A DNA stretch of 64,000 nt from Acidothermus sp. (lineage in GTDB: Bacteria > Actinomycetota > Actinomycetes > Acidothermales > Acidothermaceae): NCBI GenBank assembly GCA_023512015.1, contig JAIMAI010000003.1:31449-95448 (forward strand), read 5' to 3'. This document shows positions 20,382-30,163 of the stretch, in pieces; positions within the stretch are counted from its first letter, which is position 1, and each line of letters begins with the position of its first letter. Below the pieces are notes generated by a model, which was given only the letters and a program-made list of their open reading frames with translations, made no database searches and had not been told where the DNA came from. Made by a program: the position numbers and the translations under genes.

Positions 20382-20650
20382 GCCCGCGTCGGGGGCGGGT
20401 CGTCGGCCGGACGACGCCGCCTCCCCAGGTAGAGAGCATCGAAACCGGGCCGGACGGTGAGGAGTGGGTGGTGCGGCGGATCACCGGGTCGTCTTCGGTG
20501 AAGACGTATCGCTGCCCGGGGTGCGATCAGGAAATTCGGCCCGCGACGCCGCATATCGTGGCCTGGCCGCAGGGAAATCTGGAGGACCGCCGGCATTGGC
20601 ACACCGCGTGCTGGCGGGCCCGCGGACGCCGTTCCCCCGCCCGGCGCTGA
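20378..20650 (+). CDS. Small Cys/His-motif protein coupled to fdhD
   Basis: A 90-residue basic protein whose ATG overlaps the fdhD stop. After an Arg/Pro-rich N-terminus it has KTYRCPGCDQEIRPATPHIVAW and HWHTACWRARGR. The CPGC pair plus later His/Cys residues could form a zinc site. Similar short proteins follow fdhD in other Actinobacteria and are often labelled as ATP/GTP-binding without evidence. No nucleotide-binding motif is visible here. Function unknown; coupling suggests a part in the same maturation step. Confidence 0.75.
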   Translation: MSPRRGRVVGRTTPPPQVESIETGPDGEEWVVRRITGSSSVKTYRCPGCDQEIRPATPHIVAWPQGNLEDRRHWHTACWRARGRRSPARR

Positions 20651-20658
20651 CCGCCGTC

Positions 20659-22095
20659 TCAGGAACGGTGCTTCGCGATCCAGGTCTGCAGGGCATCGAC
20701 GGTTCGCGGCAGGGAAGCGGTGAGACTGCGGTACCCGCTCGGAGTCACGACGACGTCGTCCTCGATGCGTACCCCGATGCCGCGCAGTTCCGGGGGGACT
20801 GTGAGGTCGTCGGGCTGGAAATACAGCCCGGGCTCCACGGTGAGCACGTGCCCGGGTTCGAGGAATCCTTCGTGGTACCGCGCCCGCCGGGCACGCGCGC
20901 AATCGTGGACATCCAAGCCCAACATGTGCCCCGGGTTGTGCAGGGTGTAGCGGCGGTGGAGGTCGCCGGTCGGACCATCGAGATCGGTCGCAGACGCCGG
21001 CAACAAACCCATGTCGACGAGACCATCGGCGAGTACCTGGGCCGAGGCTCGGTAATAGTCGCGAAACGCGGCTCCCGGTTTTATCGCCGCCAGTGCCGCT
21101 TCTTGTGCGGCCAGCACGAGCTCGTAGACCCGCCGCTGCGGCTCGCTGAAAACCCCGGAGACCGGCATGGTCCGCGTCACGTCGGCCGTGTAGCCGAAGG
21201 CGGTTTCCACCCCCGCGTCGACGAGCAGGAGCTGGCCTTCGTGCACCGGGCCGTCGTTGCGGGTCCAGTGGAGTACGCAGGCGTGTGCCCCGGCAGCGGC
21301 GATCGTCGGGTATCCGACGTCCCCTCCGTCGTGGCGGGCCCGCCGCCAGAAGGTGCCCTCCACCCACCGTTCGTCCAGCTCGGGCGAGCCGAATTCGCCG
21401 ACGACGTCGGCGAAACCGCGCATGGTCGCTTCGGCGGCCGCGGTGAGTTCGGCGATTTCCCACTCGTCTTTGAGCAGCCGCAGTTCGGCCAGGGTGGTCG
21501 CGAGTGTGGACCCGTCGTCGGAGGAATCCAGGGTTTCATCGATACGGGGGTCGACACCGCGGAGCACGAAGGTACGGGCGGGATCGAGCCGGGCGAGTCG
21601 ACCCGGCAATTCGTCGAGCGGGCGGGTATCGATGTCGAGGAGGGCCGAGGTCTCGCGGAGACTGGGCTGCGGACCGGTCCACAATTCCCCGTACACCCGG
21701 TCCCGGAAGAATTCGTCGCTGTCGTGCCGCGATTTCGGGCTGCGCAGATAGAGCGTGGCCTCGGTTCCTTCCAGGACCAAAACGGCGTCCGGGAGATTCG
21801 CCCCGGTGCACCAGAGGAAATCGCTGCTTGCTCGGAAGGGATAGTGCACGTCGTTGTTGCGGGTTCGGCGCGGTCCGGCGGGGATGACCGCGGCGCGTCC
21901 CCCGAGCGCGTGGGCGAGCGCGCGGCGGCGGCGCGCGGTGTAGGGCGCGAGGGGCAGCGGATTGTGCAGGGCCGTTGCGGAGTGTGGGGCCCATCCCTGG
22001 CGCATGAAATCGAGGAGGGCCGGCGACGGCTCGGAATCGTGGCTCGCAGTGGTGGGAGAGCGGTCGGGGGAGGGGTCGGTGCTCACGTCTTCCAT
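20659..22095 (-). CDS. Aminopeptidase P family (Xaa-Pro) metallopeptidase
   Basis: A 478-residue M24B peptidase. The N-terminal creatinase-like domain includes NNDVHYPFRASSDFLWCTGA, typical of long aminopeptidase P. The dinuclear metal ligands are all visible: Asp in LLVDAGVETAFGY, Asp in TADVTRTMPVSG, His in HNPGHMLGLDVHD, Glu in LTVEPGLYF, and Glu in GVRIEDDVVVT. It removes N-terminal residues preceding proline in the cytoplasm. The frame is open much further upstream but overlaps the plus-strand hydrolase gene; ATG 22095 gives the family length. GTG 22083 is an alternative start. Confidence 0.92.
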   Translation of the reverse strand: MEDVSTDPSPDRSPTTASHDSEPSPALLDFMRQGWAPHSATALHNPLPLAPYTARRRRALAHALGGRAAVIPAGPRRTRNNDVHYPFRASSDFLWCTGANLPDAVLVLEGTEATLYLRSPKSRHDSDEFFRDRVYGELWTGPQPSLRETSALLDIDTRPLDELPGRLARLDPARTFVLRGVDPRIDETLDSSDDGSTLATTLAELRLLKDEWEIAELTAAAEATMRGFADVVGEFGSPELDERWVEGTFWRRARHDGGDVGYPTIAAAGAHACVLHWTRNDGPVHEGQLLLVDAGVETAFGYTADVTRTMPVSGVFSEPQRRVYELVLAAQEAALAAIKPGAAFRDYYRASAQVLADGLVDMGLLPASATDLDGPTGDLHRRYTLHNPGHMLGLDVHDCARARRARYHEGFLEPGHVLTVEPGLYFQPDDLTVPPELRGIGVRIEDDVVVTPSGYRSLTASLPRTVDALQTWIAKHRS

Positions 22096-22161
22096 GGAAC
22101 ACCACCCACGCCGAGCCACCGTCGCAGCCGGCCGTACCGATCGCCGCGGGCGCTCGGCGCG

Positions 22162-22167
22162 TAGCGT
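22162..22167 (+). promoter_or_regulatory. -10 hexamer TAGCGT (leaderless hydrolase)
   Basis: TAGCGT ends 6 nt before GTG 22174; there is no Shine-Dalgarno. Confidence 0.5.
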
Positions 22168-22173
22168 GGGTTC

Positions 22174-22938
22174 GTGCGCCGAACCCCGGTCTGCGTGCTG
22201 TTGCACGCCTTTCCGCTGACCTCTCGGATGTGGGCGAAGGTCCGCCCCTTGCTTGCCGACCGCGAGCTGCACACCCCCGATTACCGGGGAGTCACCCGGC
22301 CCGAGGAGCTGGACGGCGTTCCGCCGTCCCTCGACGTCCTCGCCGACGACGTCGCGGCGCTGCTCGACCAAGCCGGAGTGGAGCGTGCGGTGGTCGGCGG
22401 GGTCTCGATGGGTGGGTACGTGGCGATGGCGTTTGCCCGCCGGCATCCTGCGCGGCTGGCCGGTCTGGTGCTCGCCGACACCCGGTCGAGTGCCGACAGC
22501 GAAGAAGGGCGGGCGGGCCGGCTGGCGATTGCGGAGGAATTGGAGTCCGCGGGGCATGTCGGGGTACTGCTGGAGAAGACCGTCCCGGGGCTGCTCGGCG
22601 TCTCGACGAAGCTCAGCAAGCCCGAGGTCGTCGAGGAGGTCCGGGCGATCGTCTCCTCGGTGCCGCCGCGGACGGCGGCGTGGTGGCAGCGGGCGATGGC
22701 GGCCCGCCCCGATTCGACGCCGACCCTGCGGACGTTGGCCGTGCCCGCGTTGGTGGTGGTCGGATCCGAGGACACTCTCGCGACCCCCGACGACGCGGCG
22801 GCGATGGCGATGGCCATTCCCGACGCGCGGCTGGTCACGATCCCGGACGCCGGCCACCTCCCGCCGCTCGAAGCACCGGAGCCTTTTGCCGACGCGCTGC
22901 GGTCGTTCCTGGACGAGCTCAGCGGGTCTGCTCGATGA
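22174..22938 (+). CDS. Alpha/beta hydrolase
   Basis: A 254-residue alpha/beta-hydrolase fold protein with HAFPLTSRMW (oxyanion region), the nucleophile elbow GGVSMGGYVAM (Ser), an acid in VVGSEDTLATPDD and the catalytic His in DAGHLPPLEAPEPF. Substrate cannot be assigned; the fold covers esterases, lactonases and C-C hydrolases. The C-terminal 20 bp overlap the convergent small membrane-protein gene. Confidence 0.9.
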   Translation: MRRTPVCVLLHAFPLTSRMWAKVRPLLADRELHTPDYRGVTRPEELDGVPPSLDVLADDVAALLDQAGVERAVVGGVSMGGYVAMAFARRHPARLAGLVLADTRSSADSEEGRAGRLAIAEELESAGHVGVLLEKTVPGLLGVSTKLSKPEVVEEVRAIVSSVPPRTAAWWQRAMAARPDSTPTLRTLAVPALVVVGSEDTLATPDDAAAMAMAIPDARLVTIPDAGHLPPLEAPEPFADALRSFLDELSGSAR

Positions 22939-23146
22939 CCTGCTTGCCTTTGTCCACCCAGTGGTCGAACGCGCCGGATTGGTAGGCGATGAAGACCGCC
23001 GCGATGACCGCGGCGATGACGGCAAGACCGATCAATTTGCGGAGCAGGGCGATCGCCGCGAGGATCGCGAAGACCACGACGATCGGGATCGTGAAGCTCG
23101 TCTTCGGCACCGGCAGGACCCCGGCGGCCAGATGGATCACGGACAT
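22919..23146 (-). CDS. Small two-helix membrane protein
   Basis: A 75-residue protein with two close hydrophobic segments (about residues 18-34 and 39-56) and a charged C-terminus ending [11 protein letters not shown]. No known family recognised. The gene is divergent from the thiolase gene and overlaps the end of the alpha/beta hydrolase gene. The clean membrane pattern and standard codon bias argue that it is real. Confidence 0.6.
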   Translation of the reverse strand: MSVIHLAAGVLPVPKTSFTIPIVVVFAILAAIALLRKLIGLAVIAAVIAAVFIAYQSGAFDHWVDKGKQVIEQTR

Positions 23147-23208
23147 GGCGCAAGGATCTCAAGGATTCGCCCGCAACGGAAGACCGACACGCACCCTGCG
23201 ATCGGCGT

Positions 23209-23214
23209 TATGGT
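23209..23214 (+). promoter_or_regulatory. -10 hexamer TATGGT (leaderless thiolase)
   Basis: TATGGT ends 6 nt before ATG 23221; no Shine-Dalgarno is present. Confidence 0.55.
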
Positions 23215-23220
23215 CGCCTC

Positions 23221-24393
23221 ATGGCAGTCCTCGTCTCCGGGGCCCGCACCCCGATCGGGAGGCTGCTCGGTGCGCTGGCGGATCTCAGTGCGGTTCAGCT
23301 CGGCGGGGTGGCGATCCGGGGCGCTTTGGAGCGCGGCGGCGTGGCTCCTACCGACGTCCAATACGTGATCATGGGGCAGGTTTTGACCGCGGGGGTGGGT
23401 CAGATCCCGGCGCGCCAGGCGGCGGTGGCCGCGGGAATCCCGATGGACGTCCCGGCCTTGTCCATCAACAAAGTGTGCCTGTCCGGATTGGATGCCATCG
23501 CGCTCGCCGGCCAGCTCGTCGACGCCGGTGAATTCGACGTCGTCGTCGCCGGAGGCATGGAGTCGATGACGAACGCTCCGCATTTGATTCCCGGAGCACG
23601 TCGCGGTTTTCGGTACGGCGACGGAAAAATCCTGGACGCCATGGCGGTCGACGGCTTGGTGGACGCCTTCGACCACTCCTCCATGGGGGAATCCACCGAG
23701 CGGCACAACGCCCGTTACGGGATAACCCGCGAGGACCAAGACGCTTACGCGGCCTGCTCTCACCAACGTGCGGCGCGGGCGCGCGCCGAAGGGTGGTTCG
23801 CGGAAGAAATCGTCCCCGTCGAGGTACCGGGTCGCGGCGGCCCGGCGGTCGTCGATGCCGACGAAGGTATTCGCCCCGACACCACCGTCGAGGTGTTGGC
23901 CACTTTGCGCCCCGCGTTCCGCGCGGACGGCACCATCACGGCGGGAAATGCCTCCCAGATTTCGGACGGCGCGGCCGCCGTCGTCGTCGCGGCCCGTGCG
24001 GTGGCCGAAGAACGCGGCTGGCCGATTCTCGCCGAACTGGGCGCGCACGGAGTGGTGGCCGGCCCCGACAATTCCCTGCATTCCCAGCCGGCACGAGCCA
24101 TCCTGCGGGCCCTGGAGCGCGAGAAGCTCGCGGTGGACGACGTCGCGCTCTTCGAAATCAACGAAGCCTTTGCAGCGGTGGTGTTGGCGTCGATGCGCGA
24201 ACTCGGAATCGACGCCACCCGCGTCAACGTGGACGGCGGTGCCATCGCGCTCGGTCATCCGATCGGAGCGTCCGGCGCGCGCTTGGTCCTGCATTTGGCG
24301 ACGGCGCTGCGTCGCCGCGGCGGCGGGGTCGGAGTGGCCGGGCTCTGCGGGGGCGGCGGGCAGGGAGACGCGCTCGTCGTCCGAGTGTCGTGA
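23221..24393 (+). CDS. Acetyl-CoA C-acetyltransferase (thiolase)
   Basis: A 390-residue biosynthetic/degradative thiolase that condenses two acetyl-CoA or cleaves 3-oxoacyl-CoA. The nucleophile Cys86 lies in [11 protein letters not shown]. The C-terminal signatures [20 protein letters not shown] (catalytic His) and [13 protein letters not shown] (second Cys) are complete. The length is standard. It starts a run of acyl-CoA genes with the MeaB-like GTPase 10 bp downstream and the mutase next. Confidence 0.95.
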   Translation: MAVLVSGARTPIGRLLGALADLSAVQLGGVAIRGALERGGVAPTDVQYVIMGQVLTAGVGQIPARQAAVAAGIPMDVPALSINKVCLSGLDAIALAGQLVDAGEFDVVVAGGMESMTNAPHLIPGARRGFRYGDGKILDAMAVDGLVDAFDHSSMGESTERHNARYGITREDQDAYAACSHQRAARARAEGWFAEEIVPVEVPGRGGPAVVDADEGIRPDTTVEVLATLRPAFRADGTITAGNASQISDGAAAVVVAARAVAEERGWPILAELGAHGVVAGPDNSLHSQPARAILRALEREKLAVDDVALFEINEAFAAVVLASMRELGIDATRVNVDGGAIALGHPIGASGARLVLHLATALRRRGGGVGVAGLCGGGGQGDALVVRVS

Positions 24394-24403
24394 AAGTGCC
24401 CCC

Positions 24404-25177
24404 ATGACGGCGGGAAATGGGCTCGCTGCGGTGGTGTCGAGCGCGCGTCGCGGCGACGTGCGGGCGGTGGCTCGCCTCGTGTCGACTCTGGAAAATTTGA
24501 CGGAGGCGCCGGACGGCGAGGCGGTCCACCTCGAATCGCTGCTGGATTCGGCCGACGGCTACGTCGTCGGGATCACCGGCCCTCCGGGTGTGGGGAAATC
24601 GACGCTCACCGCCGCTCTCGTCCGACATTTCCGGCGGAATGGTGAGCGAGTCGCCGTGGTCGCGGTGGACCCGTCATCTCCGGTGACCGGAGGGGCGCTG
24701 CTCGGCGACCGGATTCGGATGCAGGAATTCGCCGACGACCAGGGGGTTTTCATCCGCTCGATGGCTGCCCGCGGACATCTGGGGGGATTGGCCCCGGCGA
24801 CTCCGCGCGTGGTCCGCCTGCTGCAGAACGTGGGTTTCCCGGTCGTGCTCGTCGAGACCGTCGGGGTCGGCCAGCAGGACGTCGCCGTCGCCTCGGTGGC
24901 CGACACCGTCGTCGTCGTGCAGGAACCGGGTGCGGGTGACGCGGTGCAGGCCGCGAAAGCCGGAATTCTCGAAATAGCCGACATCGTCGTGGTGAACAAA
25001 GCCGATTGGCCGCACGCCGCGGAGACCGCACGTGATCTTCGGGAGGCCGTCGGGCCGCGCGGCGAGGGTTGGCGGGTGCCGGTGGTACGGACGGTGGCGA
25101 GCCGCGGCGAACTCGACGAACTACTTGAAGCCCTGGCCGCCCATCGCGTCTGGCTCGGCACCAGCGGACGTCGGTGA
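24404..25177 (+). CDS. MeaB-like GTPase (acyl-CoA mutase chaperone), short form
   Basis: A G3E-family GTPase of 257 residues that protects and reloads B12-dependent mutases. The P-loop is GITGPPGVGKSTLTAAL, followed by VVAVDPSSPVTGGALLGDRIRM, the switch region VFIRSMAARGHLGGLA, VETVGVGQQDVAVASVADT and the guanine-binding VNKAD. It is shorter than the usual ~320 residues; the C-terminal dimerisation arm of canonical MeaB seems to be missing. Its end overlaps the region before the mutase gene, so the two are almost certainly co-transcribed. Confidence 0.88.
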   Translation: MTAGNGLAAVVSSARRGDVRAVARLVSTLENLTEAPDGEAVHLESLLDSADGYVVGITGPPGVGKSTLTAALVRHFRRNGERVAVVAVDPSSPVTGGALLGDRIRMQEFADDQGVFIRSMAARGHLGGLAPATPRVVRLLQNVGFPVVLVETVGVGQQDVAVASVADTVVVVQEPGAGDAVQAAKAGILEIADIVVVNKADWPHAAETARDLREAVGPRGEGWRVPVVRTVASRGELDELLEALAAHRVWLGTSGRR

Positions 25178-25230
25178 GGCCGCGGGAAGAAGTCGGTGAG
25201 CGGTGTGGGAGGGCAGTGAGGGAGGCCGCA

Positions 25231-26898
25231 GTGGACGCAGCGGACATCGAAGCCGGTCGGCATCGGTGGCGGGAGAAATACGAAGCCGCGGGATTACCGG
25301 AGCGAACCACCCTCTCCGGAATCCCCCTGGACGCCGTCTACGGCCCGCCTCCCGGTACCGATGACCCTCGGTTCGATCGAATCGGCTGGCCCGGGGAATT
25401 CCCGTTCACCCGCGGCTTGTACCCGACGGGTTACCGCGGTCGACCGTGGACCATCCGTCAATTCGCCGGTTTCGGGAACGCGCGGCAGACCAACCAGCGG
25501 TACCGGATGATTCTCGCCGAAGGTGGGGGAGGACTGTCGGTGGCCTTCGACATGCCGACCCTCATGGGGCGTGACTCCGACGACCCCCGAGCGCTCGGCG
25601 AGGTCGGCCACTGCGGGGTCGCGATCGATTCGGCCGCCGACATGGAGCTGCTCTTCGAAGGCATCCCGCTCGGCGAGGTCACCGTCTCAATGACGATCAG
25701 CGGTCCCGCGGTCCCGATTTTCTGCATGTACGTCGTGGCGGCGGAGCGCCAAGGTGTTCCGCGGAGCGCGTTGAACGGTACGTTGCAGACCGACATCTTC
25801 AAGGAATACATCGCACAGAAGGAATGGCTCTACCCTCCGGAGCCGCACCTGCGGCTCATCGGCGACCTCTTGGAGTTCTGCACCGCAGAGATGCCGTCGT
25901 ACAAACCGCTGTCGGTCTCCGGATATCACATCCGCGAGGCCGGGGCGACCGCCGTCCAGGAATTGGCCTTCACCCTCGCCGATGGTTTCGGGTACGTGGA
26001 GCTCGGGAAATCCCGTGGATTGGACGTCGACCGCTTCGCGCCCAACCTCTCGTTCTTCTTCGACGCTCACATCGATTTCTTCGAGGAAATCGCGAAATTC
26101 CGCGCGGCCCGCCGGATCTGGGCGCGCTGGATGCGCGACGTCTACGGCGCGCGCACCGATCGGGCATGTTGGCTGCGCTTCCACACCCAGACCGCCGGGG
26201 TCTCGCTCACCGCTCAGCAACCGGAGAACAACGTGGTCCGCACCGCGATCGAGGCGCTGGCCGCCGTCCTGGGAGGGACGAATTCGCTGCACACCAACGC
26301 CCTCGACGAGGTCCTGGCCCTTCCAACAGAACGTGCCGCGCAGATTGCGCTGCGTACCCAGCAGATCCTCGCGGAGGAGACCGGGGTCACCAGCGTCATC
26401 GATCCGCTCGGGGGTTCGTGGTACGTCGAGGCGTTGACCGACCGGCTCGACGAGGAGGCCGAGCGTCTGCTGGCGGCGATCGCCGCGCTCGGCACGGATG
26501 GTTCGATGACCTCGGGCATTCTCCGCGGTATCGCCACCGGATGGTTCACCGGCCAGATCGCCGAGTCCGCATACGCCCAGCAGGCGGCCGTGGAATCCGG
26601 GGCGCGGCGCATCGTGGGGGTCAACGCTTATCGGGAATCGGTGGAGCCACCGCTGGAAATCCTGCGCATTTCCTCGGAGGTGGAGGTCGAACAGCGGGAG
26701 GCGCTCGCCGAACGGCGGGCCCGTCGGGATGCCACCGCCGTCGCGACCGCGCTGGCCCGCCTGCGGGACGCCGCCCGCACCGCGGAGAACCTCCTGCCGC
26801 CGATGTTGGACGCCGTCCGGGCCGAAGCCACCCTGGGGGAGATCTGCGGCCTGCTCCGCGAAGAATGGGGCGAGTACGTCGAACCGCCCCGCTGGTAG
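25231..26898 (+). CDS. B12-dependent acyl-CoA mutase large subunit, isobutyryl-CoA mutase-like
   Basis: A 555-residue TIM-barrel substrate-binding subunit without the C-terminal B12 domain. GTG 25231 is chosen because GAGGGAGG precedes it by 5 nt and the length then fits the family; GTG 25174, overlapping the MeaB stop, is possible. The substrate-defining residues are Phe78 in TIRQFAGFGN and Gln196 in KEYIAQKEW. Methylmalonyl-CoA mutase has Tyr/Arg at these places, while isobutyryl-CoA mutase IcmA has Phe/Gln with the same 118-residue spacing. It would interconvert isobutyryl-CoA and butyryl-CoA. The separate cobalamin-binding small subunit is not encoded in this window. Confidence 0.85.
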   Translation: MDAADIEAGRHRWREKYEAAGLPERTTLSGIPLDAVYGPPPGTDDPRFDRIGWPGEFPFTRGLYPTGYRGRPWTIRQFAGFGNARQTNQRYRMILAEGGGGLSVAFDMPTLMGRDSDDPRALGEVGHCGVAIDSAADMELLFEGIPLGEVTVSMTISGPAVPIFCMYVVAAERQGVPRSALNGTLQTDIFKEYIAQKEWLYPPEPHLRLIGDLLEFCTAEMPSYKPLSVSGYHIREAGATAVQELAFTLADGFGYVELGKSRGLDVDRFAPNLSFFFDAHIDFFEEIAKFRAARRIWARWMRDVYGARTDRACWLRFHTQTAGVSLTAQQPENNVVRTAIEALAAVLGGTNSLHTNALDEVLALPTERAAQIALRTQQILAEETGVTSVIDPLGGSWYVEALTDRLDEEAERLLAAIAALGTDGSMTSGILRGIATGWFTGQIAESAYAQQAAVESGARRIVGVNAYRESVEPPLEILRISSEVEVEQREALAERRARRDATAVATALARLRDAARTAENLLPPMLDAVRAEATLGEICGLLREEWGEYVEPPRW

Positions 26899-26925
26899 GA
26901 AACGCGAACGGGAGAAGATGGCCTC

Positions 26926-27813
26926 ATGAGCACGGAGTTCTCCGCTGGACGTTTCGCCGGCGCGGTCCCGTTGGACGGGCTGGCCCGGCGCTCGTCGAAC
27001 ACTCAGGCCGCTTCCGCGCAGACGTCGGCGGTCGGCGAGCAGCCGACCGTGGTGGACGTCACCGAGGCCACCTTCCAACGCGAGGTCGTCGAGCGATCCC
27101 TGTCCGTTCCGGTGGTCCTCGATTTCTGGGCCGCCTGGTGCGGGCCGTGCCGCCAACTCAGCCCCATCCTGGAGCGGCTTGCGGCCGAAGGGCGAGGGTC
27201 CTGGGTGCTCGCGAAGATCGACGTCGATGCGAACCAGCGGTTGGCCGCGGCGGCCGGGGTGCAGGGAATTCCCGCCGTCAAGGCCGTCTGGCAAGGCCAG
27301 ATCATCGGGGAGTTCACCGGGGCCATTCCGGAGAGCCAGGTGCGGGCGTGGATCGCCGAACTGCTCTCCGTCACCGGCATCGGTCAGCCGTCCCCGGCGG
27401 CCGACCCCGGGTATGTCCAGGCCCAGCAAGCCCTCGATTCCGGTGATTTCGAGGCCGCGATCGCGGCGTTCGAGAAACTGCTGGCCGACAATCCCGCCGA
27501 CGCCGCCGCGAAAACCGGGCTCGCCCGCGCGAAATTGCGGCAGCGGGTCTCCGGGCTCGATCGCGGCGCGGTGCGGGCCGCGGCCCAGGCTCGTCCGGAC
27601 GACGTCGCGGCCCAGTGTGCGCTCGCCGACGTCGAGGTGGCGGACGGCGCGGTAGGAAGCGGGCTGCGTCGCCTCGTCGAATTGGTGGCGCGGCTCTCCG
27701 GTTCGGAGCGCGACGCCGCGCGGGTGCACCTGTTGGAGCTCTTCGACGCGGTCGGCCCGGACGACCCGGAGGTGGTCGCCGCCCGAACGGCCCTCAACCG
27801 CGTGCTCTTCTGA
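26926..27813 (+). CDS. Thioredoxin-TPR protein (CnoX/YbbN-like)
   Basis: A 295-residue protein. An N-terminal low-complexity region is followed by a thioredoxin domain with an intact active site, FWAAWCGPCRQLSPIL (about residues 68-83), then tetratricopeptide-like helices (QAQQALDSGDFEAAIAAFEKLLADNPADAAAKTGLAR region, about 165-205) and a C-terminal helical part. This matches actinobacterial YbbN/CnoX-type co-chaperones, but E. coli CnoX lacks the CXXC pair. GGGAGAAGATGG precedes ATG 26926. Confidence 0.88.
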   Translation: MSTEFSAGRFAGAVPLDGLARRSSNTQAASAQTSAVGEQPTVVDVTEATFQREVVERSLSVPVVLDFWAAWCGPCRQLSPILERLAAEGRGSWVLAKIDVDANQRLAAAAGVQGIPAVKAVWQGQIIGEFTGAIPESQVRAWIAELLSVTGIGQPSPAADPGYVQAQQALDSGDFEAAIAAFEKLLADNPADAAAKTGLARAKLRQRVSGLDRGAVRAAAQARPDDVAAQCALADVEVADGAVGSGLRRLVELVARLSGSERDAARVHLLELFDAVGPDDPEVVAARTALNRVLF

Positions 27814-27884
27814 AGCGGTTCTGAAACGGTCCGTCGGCTCTTGCACGCGGCGTGCCCACTATCCGAGGTCGTCGGAGCCGGCCT

Positions 27885-30068
27885 TCAGGGCTGAGCGAAC
27901 CAGACCGTCGCCAGCGGCGGCACACGGATCACGGCGGATGCGGGGAGCCCGTGGCTCGGTTCGTCCACCGCATCGATGCCTCCGAGGTTGCCGACCCCGC
28001 TTCCGTTGTAGATCGGGGCATCGGTGTTCAGCACTTCCCGCCAGCGGCCCGGGGCGGGGAATCCGAGCCGGTAATCCTCGTGTGGGACGCCGGCGAAGTT
28101 GCTCACGCAGACGACGCAGGAACCGTCCGGTGCGAAGCGGGCGAAAGCCAGCGTGTTGTTCGCCGAATCGTTCGCGTCGATCCAGCGGAAAGCGGAAGGA
28201 TCGTCTTCACTCTTCCACAGCGCGGGCAGCGCGCGGTAGAAAGTGTTGAGGTCGCGGACCAGGTGTTGCACGCTCGAATGCTCGAAATACTGCAGAAGCC
28301 ACCAATCGAGGGAGCGTTCCTCGGACCACTCGTTGTCCTGGGCGAATTCGCCTCCCATGAACAGCAGTTGTTTGCCGGGATGGGCCCACATGAAGCCTAG
28401 GTAGGCACGGAGGTTGGCCATCTGCTGCCAGCGGTCACCCGGCATCTTGTGCAGCAGGGATCCCTTGCCGTGTACCACCTCGTCGTGCGAGAGCGGCAAG
28501 ATGAAGTTCTCCGAGTAGGCGTACATCATCGCGAAGGTCATCTCGTTGTGGTGGTACGACCGGTAGATGGGATCCCGGCTCATGTACTGCAGGGTGTCGT
28601 GCATCCACCCCATATTCCATTTGAAGCCGAATCCCAGTCCGCCGAGATAGGTGGGGCGCGTGACCCCCGGCCAGGCCGTCGATTCCTCGGCGACCGTGAC
28701 GATTCCGGGGACCCGTTTGTACGCGGTGGCGTTGACCTCCTGCAAGAAAGAAATGGCTTCGAGGTTCTCCCGTCCCCCGTAGATGTTCGGCCGCCACTTA
28801 CCCGGCGGACGGGAGTAGTCCAGGTAGAGCATGGACGCGACGGCATCCACCCGCAGACCGTCCACGTGCATCTCCTCCAGCCAGAACAGTGCGCTGGCGA
28901 CGAGGAAGTTGCGGACCTCGCGGCGTCCGAAGTTGAAGACCAGCGTTCCCCAATCGGGGTGCTCCCCGAGTTCGGGATCCTCGTGCTCGTACAGCGCCGT
29001 CCCATCGAATCGCGCGAGCGCCCAGGCGTCCTTCGGGAAGTGCGCCGGCACCCAGTCCACGATGACCCCGATTCCGGCTTGATGGAAGCGGTCCACCAGG
29101 AACCGGAAGTCGTCGGGTGAGCCATATCGGGCGGTGGGCGCGAAATACGACGTCACCTGGTATCCCCACGATCCCCCGAAGGGATGCTCCGCCACCGGGA
29201 GGAATTCGACGTGGGTGAACCCCATTTCCGCTACGTAACGGACCAGTTCGTCCGCGAGCTCCCGATAGCCGAGCCCGGCGCGCCAAGAGCCGAGGTGGAC
29301 CTCGTAGATGCTCATGGGCTCGTGCAGCCAATCGGTTTGGGCGCGGCGGGCGAGCCACTCGTCGTCCCCCCACGTGTACTGGGACGTGAAGACGACGGAT
29401 GCCTGCGCGGGGGGCACTTCGGTGGCGAGGGCCAGCGGATCGGCTTTTTCCCGCCACACGCCGTCGATACCGAGAACGTGGTACTTGTATTTGGTGCCGC
29501 CCCCGACGCCGGGTATGAAAATCTCCCACACCCCGCTCGAACCGAGGCTCCGCATCGGGTGGGCTTGGGGATTCCAGTGGTTGAAATCCCCGGCGACCCG
29601 GACTCCGCGGGCATTCGGCGCCCAGACCGCGAACGACGTCCCCGTCACGACCCCCGTCGGGGTGTCGTAACGGCGTTCGTGGGCGCCGAGGACTTGCCAG
29701 AGCTGTTCGTGGCGTCCTTCTCCGATGAGATGGAGGTCGAGTTCTCCGAGGGTAGGGAGGTAGCGGTACGGGTCGTCCACCAGGTGCGGGAATCCGTCGT
29801 CGTAGACCACCTCCAGCCGGTAGTCCGGTGCGGTCGGTGACGGCCACGCGGCGACCCATATGCCCCCGTGTTCGTGCGTCATGGGGATGCGGTGCGAGCC
29901 CGCCAGCACCGTCACCCGGCGGGCGAACGGCTTGAGGGTGCGGACCGTCACCACCCCGTCACGCGGGTGCGCGCCGAGGATGGCATGGGGGTCGTGGTGG
30001 GCGCCGGCAAGCAGCCGGTCCAGTTCCGCCGTCGACACCGGGATCGGGTCGCATCGTGCCACGTCCAC
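27885..30068 (-). CDS. glgB: 1,4-alpha-glucan branching enzyme
   Basis: GlgB (727 aa) introduces alpha-1,6 branches into alpha-glucan. It has an N-terminal extension with a beta-sandwich, the CBM48 domain ([21 protein letters not shown]), and a GH13 barrel with nucleophile Asp in [17 protein letters not shown], acid Glu in [16 protein letters not shown] and the third carboxylate in [16 protein letters not shown]. Start GTG 30068 is preceded by GGAGGA six bases away. Last gene of the minus-strand glgE-treS-maltokinase-glgB cluster; it branches the linear glucan made by GlgE. Confidence 0.97.
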   Translation of the reverse strand: MDVARCDPIPVSTAELDRLLAGAHHDPHAILGAHPRDGVVTVRTLKPFARRVTVLAGSHRIPMTHEHGGIWVAAWPSPTAPDYRLEVVYDDGFPHLVDDPYRYLPTLGELDLHLIGEGRHEQLWQVLGAHERRYDTPTGVVTGTSFAVWAPNARGVRVAGDFNHWNPQAHPMRSLGSSGVWEIFIPGVGGGTKYKYHVLGIDGVWREKADPLALATEVPPAQASVVFTSQYTWGDDEWLARRAQTDWLHEPMSIYEVHLGSWRAGLGYRELADELVRYVAEMGFTHVEFLPVAEHPFGGSWGYQVTSYFAPTARYGSPDDFRFLVDRFHQAGIGVIVDWVPAHFPKDAWALARFDGTALYEHEDPELGEHPDWGTLVFNFGRREVRNFLVASALFWLEEMHVDGLRVDAVASMLYLDYSRPPGKWRPNIYGGRENLEAISFLQEVNATAYKRVPGIVTVAEESTAWPGVTRPTYLGGLGFGFKWNMGWMHDTLQYMSRDPIYRSYHHNEMTFAMMYAYSENFILPLSHDEVVHGKGSLLHKMPGDRWQQMANLRAYLGFMWAHPGKQLLFMGGEFAQDNEWSEERSLDWWLLQYFEHSSVQHLVRDLNTFYRALPALWKSEDDPSAFRWIDANDSANNTLAFARFAPDGSCVVCVSNFAGVPHEDYRLGFPAPGRWREVLNTDAPIYNGSGVGNLGGIDAVDEPSHGLPASAVIRVPPLATVWFAQP

Positions 30069-30163
30069 GTCGATTCCTCCGCATCCTCATTCGTCGTCGC
30101 ATCGCAGAGTCTTCCCGCTTTGCGCCGGATACTCGTACCCGGCACGACGCGGGCGGACGGCGT

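Noticed and set aside
20659..23025. A longer start for the Xaa-Pro peptidase gene
   Set aside because: The extra 310 codons run antisense through the alpha/beta hydrolase gene and show no conserved features.
25174..25230. GTG 25174 as the mutase start
   Set aside because: It would couple to the MeaB-like gene, but GTG 25231 has a much better Shine-Dalgarno and gives a length closer to IcmA. Kept as an alternative.
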